A stretch of DNA of 64,000 bases from Voacanga thouarsii. Its lineage: Eukaryota > Streptophyta > Magnoliopsida > Gentianales > Apocynaceae. Below are positions 58,410 to 64,000 of the stretch, in pieces; positions within the stretch are counted from its first letter, which is position 1; every line of letters begins with the position of its first letter. The stretch lies in contig JANUWF010001101.1 in NCBI GenBank assembly GCA_026120185.1, forward strand, positions 868,001 to 932,000. The letters run 5' to 3'. The notes under the pieces are model-generated. The model did no database searches, was not told where the DNA came from, and saw only the letters and a list, made by a program, of their open reading frames with translations. A program made the translations under genes and the position numbers.

Positions 58410-59917
58410 TAATGTATCCGGACTTGGGTATAAAAATCATACAACAACTAAACACACTCCCAATCAAATTTAAATTAAAACGTTCAACCCAAATCACACA
58501 TATGAACAAACGTACTCATCATTAACCGAGAATAGGGTTCAAACGAGTGTCGATTTTCAAAGAACAAGTAGACATTAATCACTTTTCTTTCATTGTTTAA
58601 CCGATTCAATAAAGTTAAAATGAAATAAAAAGGAAAATAAAAGAAAGCAAAAGAATATATACATGTCAAGGATGGAGAATTATGTAACTTAAACCATTGT
58701 TTAGACAAACATGACCTTAAAGAACTCAACCATTCTCATAACTAATTATTACCTTAGCATCATGAAGGATTAAAGTAGACTTACTTCTTTTCCAATCCAT
58801 GAACCCCTATCTTCTAGGTAACTTGGCATCACATATTCTGTCTCAACCAATCTTACCCAAAAGATGCATTAACCACAATCCTTAATTCAAGTTCCATTCT
58901 CAGGAAAACTTAAAAAATGAAATTAACGATGAATCCATACTCTGGCAAACATCAATTAACTTTTAATTACTCTATCCTTAGTAATTAACCCTATTCTTAG
59001 GCAAGTTAAAAGACAACAAATATAAAATCAATAAATTGACACCGTCAACCCTATTCTCAAGCAATTTAATGGAAAACAATCAATTAATCTCGCAATCAAC
59101 CCAAATAATTAAATACCAAGAGTAACAATCAATTAATCAAAAGATCAAATACCTCTAAAAATCATGAATATCTAAAACAATGTCAAATTATAGTACAAAA
59201 ATTAACATATCATTGTTTAAGAAAAAGAAAACAAAGTAAAAGAAAGCACTCATAGACAAGCCTCCTTCTTCTTTCTTTGAAGACCTTCTTGTACAATCCT
59301 CATTGAATTGAATAATTCCTCCTTAGATTGAGTGATTTTCTATGATAATCAATGAATTCTCCTCCTTTCCCTTGTGTTTTTATCTATTTATAGGCTTAGG
59401 AAGTGCCTAAACTAGTAGGTACAATGTTCTTGGCCGAGTAGAAGTTGGAAGATACTAAAACTTCACAGATTACCAAAAATCGCGTAGAAAAATCATAGCA
59501 CCGCCTTAGCTTCAGGGCACAGCCGGTGCCGCTTAGGCTCTCAGAGCCAGTGCCAGTTGTGTTCTGCTTCTCTACTTGTTTGCCGATTTTTCTTCGAATT
59601 TCACATAATGAAGACCAGAATGCAGCTGGCGCCGGTTTGACTCTGTTTTGCTCTGTTTCACTAATTTTTTTGTCGCTTCGAAGTACGTATCAACAGTGCA
59701 TGGCCAGTGCTAGTTCTAAGGCCCTAGCTGGCGCCGCCTCCCCTCTGTTTTGCGACGTTTTTGTTTTGTTTTACCCTAAAAATCTGTATTAATGAACAAA
59801 ATACATTTCCAGTGGTAAAATCTCAAATATGAAGGAATATAACTAGTTATTGAACAAAATGTATCACAAAAGAACCTCAAATAACTAGAAAAAATATGAC
59901 TAATTTAGCCCCTATCA
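58410..59917 (-). mobile_element. solo LTR related to the LARD-like family, 1.5 kb
   Basis: Flanked by GAGAG on both sides (58405-58409 and 59918-59922). The minus-strand start TGATAGGGGCTAAATTAG has the right TG end; the other end reads TA, probably from CA. TATA-like CTATAAATAG occurs on the minus strand near 59388-59397. Sequence style matches the LTRs of 28984-38910: AAAACAAAG-AAAAGA, CTCATAGACAAGCC, TATTTATAG and repeated GGCGCCG words. It lies inside the antisense ORF of the gypsy element; no internal region remains, as expected after LTR-LTR recombination. Confidence 0.78.
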
Positions 59918-59935
59918 GAGAGCAAAGGAAGTATT

Positions 59936-61188
59936 TGTTAGGATTCGAGGACTCGTAAACACGAAAAAAATCCATGAATCCCTTCCGAGGATCCAAATCA
60001 AACGAATAAGATCAATTTAGGGGTTACATAATTACCTCTATTTGTCATAGTCAAAACCTCCATCTTTTAGTTTTTAGGCGTATATGCAACTCGAACAATC
60101 ACCAGATTCTGCAATGTGCGACGTCCTCTATCGGATACACACGGCATACCAGCTCGTCACCTGAGAGTGTTAGCTCCTAGGGTTTTGAGAGGTTTTATTT
60201 TTCTAATGAATGGAGGCCCAAATGTTTTGATAAAGAACTGTTAGGAATATGCCCTAGAGTCAATTTGTACTTATACTATTGTCATTATGTTTTATATAAT
60301 AATATGAGGTTTTCCTTTCCATGAATAGTGTATTTTATTTTGTGGTCATCAAGTACGTGACTTGATAGTAAAACCCAACAATAAATATAATGACTATTCT
60401 AAAACAGTCCATAATCGATTATTATTATTAGAACAATAATAAATTAAGATTATTATGTTTGTAACTAGATGGTTATGTTTTACTAGTCATGGATATTTGT
60501 GATATCAAGTCAAAACATAAATAAATGTTAGAGAATATTGTATTGGACATAACCCACTATGACAGTACTTCATGAAACATGTCATAAGTACTTTCTAGCC
60601 ATAATGATATTAAAAGTCCTTCGACCTAAATTCATCATAAGTTTCCTACTTGATAAGTTCTATATTTTGACGTTGTCTAAAGTTGTCTTTAACCAGATAA
60701 TAGAATAAATCAAGGAGAGGAATATGATTGATAGTAAACTGGTTAAAGATAACTTTAAACAACGTCAAAATATAGAATTTATCAGGTAAAAAATTATGAT
60801 GAATTCAGGTTGAATGACTTCTAATATCATTATGGATAGAAAGTACTTATGGTATGTTCCATAAAGTACTTTTACAGTGAGTCATGTCCAATACAATATT
60901 CTCTAACATTTATTTATATTTTGACTTAATATCACATATATTCATGACTAGTAAAACATAGACATCAAGTCACAAACATAGTAATATTAATTTATTATTG
61001 TTCCACTAATAATAATCGATCAGGAACAATTTAAAAATAGTCATTGTATTTGTTATAGGGTTTTACTACCAAGTCATGTACTTGATAACTACAAAACTAA
61101 ATGCAATATTCATGAAAAGAAATGCCTCATACATAATACATAATTATAATAGTATAAGTATAAATTGTTTTAGGGCATATCCCTAACA
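59936..61188 (-). mobile_element. solo LTR (copia-like) containing a ~950-bp near-palindrome
   Basis: Flanked by GTATT on both sides (59931-59935 and 61189-61193), with TGTTAGG...CCTAACA ends; 1253 bp. The minus strand begins TGTTAGGGATATGCCCTA, a common start of plant copia LTRs. The first ~950 bp on that strand form a near-palindrome (arms 60739-61188 and 60239-60696, 42-bp spacer). The last ~300 bp (59936-60238) are single-copy, U5/leader-like sequence. No coding sequence. Confidence 0.7.
60239..61188. repeat. large inverted repeat, arms ~455 bp, spacer 42 bp
   Basis: Arm 1 60239-60696 starts TGTTAGGAATATGCCCTA and ends TTTAACCAG; arm 2, reverse-complemented from 61188, starts TGTTAGGGATATGCCCTA and ends TTTAACCAG at 60739. 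Long shared stretches include AATGTTAGAGAATATTGTAT and TATATTTTGACGTTGT. Substitutions are scattered along the arms, mostly transitions. The transcript could fold into one very long hairpin. Confidence 0.92.
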
Positions 61189-61830
61189 GTATTTGCAGAG
61201 CCACAGCCATAGAAAGGCAGACTGTTCTTGCTCTGAAGGAACGTTGCCTACGCCTCTTTGGGCGGCCATAAAGTTGCCATAGGAGGCAGTAGACTTATCC
61301 AGATGGGCTTCAACGGTAGATAAGTTCTCGTCGTCATGAGGGGCAATGATTTCATCTCCATCGCAGCGGAATCCCAAAATGGTGTAGATGTCTAATATGG
61401 TTGGAGAGAACATATCATGGGGGAAAATGAAGCCATTGATCGTTGGGGATTAGAATGGCAGAACAACGGCGAAAAAATTGTGATCGAAGGCCACTTCGAA
61501 ATCAAACATCATAATAGCATCTCGGATGCCCCCATTGATCCCAAAGGGCACCGTAAGTAGCTTGGCAACAATCACGCCATTCTTTGTAATTTTTCAGGGG
61601 ACGCGGCCAATGGCAGAAAGAAAATGGCAGGCTGGCCATAGAGAAGTCTCGATTCAATGGAAGGACAAAACCCTCCGAATGGGCAAACTGTAAGTGATCA
61701 ATGGTAACTTCTGTCAGCAGTAGCCGAAAACTTAAGGCATACAGATTGGTCTCAGCTTAGATCAGAGCCATAGGGAAATGATCAATAGGAGCGGCCATGG
61801 AAATTCAGAGTTTGTCAATCAAAGAAAAAG
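61189..61830 (-). pseudogene. antisense ORF of the gypsy element, N-terminal part (plant mobile domain-like)
   Basis: The minus-strand frame 61183-61413 reads MFSPTILDIYTILGFRCDGDEI, the F-P-T-xxD(V/I)xxLxGLRxxG signature at the start of plant mobile domain proteins. It ends SEQEQSAFLWLWLCKY, where the sequence runs into the palindromic solo LTR. Further upstream on the minus strand (61420-61770) words such as VTIDHLQFAHSEGFVLP and ALWDQWGHP continue the domain across stops. Confidence 0.55.
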
Positions 61831-62113
61831 TGCAGGGAATGCTGTTGGATTTCACAAGAAAGGTAGAAGTCTGATCAAGATAGAATTGTTGCAGAAGAAG
61901 GATTTCGTATTGGTGAAAGAGGAGCAATGGGGACCACGATTATTTAAAGAAGAGATTCAAAAGACTAGCCATTCACGGGCTTCGAAGCCGAGGAGTCGGC
62001 ACCCTTCTCTAACGATCGGGATATTCCAACTTTGTCAGGAAAAGAACGTTTACGAATTAAAGAGGTACGATTCTCGTTGCTTCACCTGTTCGTGCCATCA
62101 AAGTAACGGAACT

Positions 62114-62123
62114 TGAGGAGGCA
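62114..62123 (+). other. polypurine tract of the gypsy element
   Basis: GAGGAGGCA just before the 3' LTR start. Confidence 0.5.
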
Positions 62124-62125
62124 TG

Positions 62126-62814
62126 TGTTGATGTCACCTTTAACTGATTCGTTACAACGATAACTTTGAGCAGAAGCCGATACGAATTCTACCAAGCGGA
62201 TGATGACATCAAGAAAATCTTCAGCCGATGTATTTGGTCAACATCGAAACCAAGAGCTGATGAGTCGTCACTCCCATATCGCGGCACGATTGGTGAAACA
62301 CTACCGTTCCTAACCACCAAAGACGGGCCATGAAATAGGATTTTCTCCACATTCGGATAGTCGAAAACCATACCGCAGCAAGTATAAAATGAGCAAGGAG
62401 CCCCATAATGAAGAACCCAACAACAATCGTCACAACTAAATTACCAAATTTTCTTCTAGTTTTCAATTCCTTTTCTGCATTTTCTTTACAACTTTTCTTA
62501 CGGCTTTGTTTACATTTTCGTTACAGTTTTTCCTTACTCATTTGATTACCAACTTTTCGTTTTTATATTGCTTTGATTTCAAATTCTAATACTTTTGTAT
62601 TTGTTCATCGTCTCAATCGAAATACACTGTTTTTAGTCATAATTTGTTTTCGCATGTAATATTTATATATTCTTGAACTCTTTATATAGTAAGTTCAAGG
62701 AATTCACGTCTTTTAAAAGGTCCAACTCACCCATTCATCTTTCCATTAAACTGTTTATATTTATCGAAAAAGTAGACGATCGACAATTCTATTGATTTTC
62801 CTTTTCGTAAGGCA
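62126..62814 (+). repeat. 3' LTR of the gypsy element
   Basis: 689 bp, TG...CA ends, TATA-like GTATAAAATG at about 62382-62391. It is followed by the duplication ATAAT. Confidence 0.88.
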
Positions 62815-62819
62815 ATAAT

Positions 62820-63912
62820 AATAAATAAATTTTATTATATACATCTCTATATTTGTAAAATTTTAAATGCCAAAATGCCTAGTCAAACCGTCAAGTTTTA
62901 GTTCAGTTATTAGAAAAGAGATGAAAGAGTCTGATTGAATATTTTGAATATTTTTAAGATATTTTTTTATAAAAAAGGATTAAATTACAAAATTTATTAT
63001 TTTTTAGAGGAATAATTAAATTTAACCCAAAAAGAAAAACAATAAAGATGCAGAAGATGGAAAAGGCAGGCAACATAGACTCTGCGACTTGCAGAGAAAA
63101 GAAAAAAAAAAAAAAAGACGAAACCCACTAGTTCCTGAAGGTGAAAATGTTGGAAGGTAGACGTCAGATGCCTACGAGGAATCACTTCAGGCATCAACGC
63201 CCGTCTCTTTAGAGGCATCAATGCCTGTTTTGTCCTCTTTTCAGTTACCAGTTTTAGTCAAACAGGTTTTCTTGTCTTTTCAACTGTTTTCAAGAGGCAA
63301 AATAATTTTTTGCTTGGAATTGGAATTGGAATTTTCAACAATCCACTTAATAATGCTTAAAGGCATGATTTGATTGACATATAAAAAAGTAATGTTACAA
63401 AATTTAAAGACTAAAAAAATGAATTTACAAAATATAATCTTGAATAGATTTCATTCTTTTATTTGGAAGGTTGAAAAAATATTTTAAAAAAGTAACATAA
63501 AATATTTTTAATATTTTATAATAAAATATTATACATATAAAAATTTTTAAAATTATTTCTAAATATTTATCATATTATTGTATAATTTAATTATATATTA
63601 TTTTTTAAATAGTTATAATAAATCAAAATTATATAAATATTATTTTCACATATTTAAATATAAAGTTTTTAATTATTCATAAAGTTAAAAATTCTAATAT
63701 TTGATGAAAAATAACATTTGATTAGTATCAAATTAAAATATCTATAGAAAATTTAATAAAATTTCTTCTCATATAATTAATTCAATCATGATATAATTTT
63801 TAAATTTAAATTTTATAATTATTTTAAAATATTTAGCCTTTTAATTTTTTGAAAAATATTTAATATAATTAGGATTATAAAATTTTTTAAAACACTACTA
63901 GGTTGGGGGAGG
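62820..63912. other. 1.1 kb of very AT-rich intergenic DNA
   Basis: No gene recognised. A short phrase, GGCATCAA-GCC, is repeated near 63196-63225. From 63360 on the sequence is almost only A and T. Confidence 0.6.
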
Positions 63913-64000
63913 TAGGAATGGCAATGGGATTAGGCTGGGGACTAGAAATTTCGGCCCCGTGCCCGCATATCTCCATCCCCGGCCTGTTCCCGCCATAAGG
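63913..64000 (+). mobile_element. hAT-type MITE, left end only (runs off window)
   Basis: TAGGAATGGCAATGGGATTA, followed by GGCTGGGGACTAGAAATTTC, matches the left end of the element at 21734 over its terminal 50 bp. The right end lies beyond base 64000. Confidence 0.6.

Larger units (their letters stand above)
49173..62814 (+). mobile_element. Ty3/gypsy Tat-lineage retrotransposon, 13.6 kb including insertions
   Basis: Direct LTRs of 689 bp (49173-49861, 62126-62814) are flanked by ATAAT on both sides (49168-49172, 62815-62819). Gene order is gag, protease, RT, RNase H, a second RNase H and integrase. The second RNase H and an antisense ORF between pol and the 3' LTR point to the Tat lineage. 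In the first 100 aligned LTR bases I count 12 differences, 11 of them transitions, so the insertion is old. Coding regions are full of stops and altered catalytic residues. Two solo LTRs (58410-59917, 59936-61188) are later insertions, so the original length was about 10.9 kb. Confidence 0.9.

Noticed and set aside
60234..61193. Palindrome 60239-61188 as a stand-alone foldback transposon
   Set aside because: Its own flanks (AGAAC/GTATT) do not match, whereas the larger unit 59936-61188 has perfect GTATT duplications, so the palindrome is part of an LTR.
61778..62116. Plus-strand 112-codon ORF before the gypsy 3' LTR
   Set aside because: Lies opposite the PMD-like antisense ORF, has no recognised motif and no conserved start context; more likely a shadow.
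1..64000. CRISPR arrays, rRNA genes or intact tRNA genes
   Set aside because: None seen; repeat arrays present are microsatellites or transposon-internal tandem repeats of plant type.

Overview
The window is AT-rich nuclear DNA from a flowering plant, most likely a eudicot. The signs are an intronless DYW-class pentatricopeptide repeat (PPR) gene, plant mariner, hAT and Stowaway-type elements, an Au-type SINE tail, and nested Ty1/copia and Ty3/gypsy retrotransposons. Only one host gene is clearly intact: the PPR gene at 24482..26389 (+). The rest is mostly mobile DNA in various stages of decay.

Layout. 1-3660: degenerate Ty1/copia polyprotein, cut by the left window edge. 3898-10967: about 7 kb bounded by long inverted repeats beginning TGTAACACCCC, with a tRNA-like relic and a promoter/leader-like stretch inside. 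12793-17543: hAT-type ends and a decayed hAT transposase. 17640-24480: non-coding DNA with a possible upstream exon, a Stowaway-like MITE and a hAT MITE carrying an Au-SINE-like tail. 24482-26389: the PPR gene. 27014-28405: non-autonomous hAT element with an 8-bp duplication. 28647-28930: Stowaway-like MITE. 28984-38910: large LTR element (minus strand) with no recognisable protein genes, tandem repeats inside, and a mariner element (31146-34624) inserted in it. 42330-43440: gypsy chromovirus fragment. 43617-49011: copia-type element (minus strand) with two 367-bp LTRs that look identical and a 5-bp duplication AGGGG. Its pol is broken, and an antisense segment with exon/intron structure sits where most of gag-pol should be. 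49173-62814: old Tat-type gypsy element (plus strand, 689-bp LTRs, duplication ATAAT) with gag, protease, RT, two RNase H domains and integrase. It also has an antisense plant-mobile-domain-like ORF between pol and the 3' LTR. That ORF is interrupted by two solo LTRs (58410-59917, duplication GAGAG; 59936-61188, duplication GTATT). The second solo LTR is largely a ~950-bp near-palindrome. 63913-64000: start of another hAT MITE.

Working together. The window is a layered record of insertions more than a functional gene cluster. The PPR protein should act alone on organellar RNA. The most unusual item is the young copia element holding an antisense multi-exon gene fragment; next are the palindromic LTR and the antisense ORF of the gypsy element. 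All boundaries were read by eye from repeats and target-site duplications; no alignment or database search was run.
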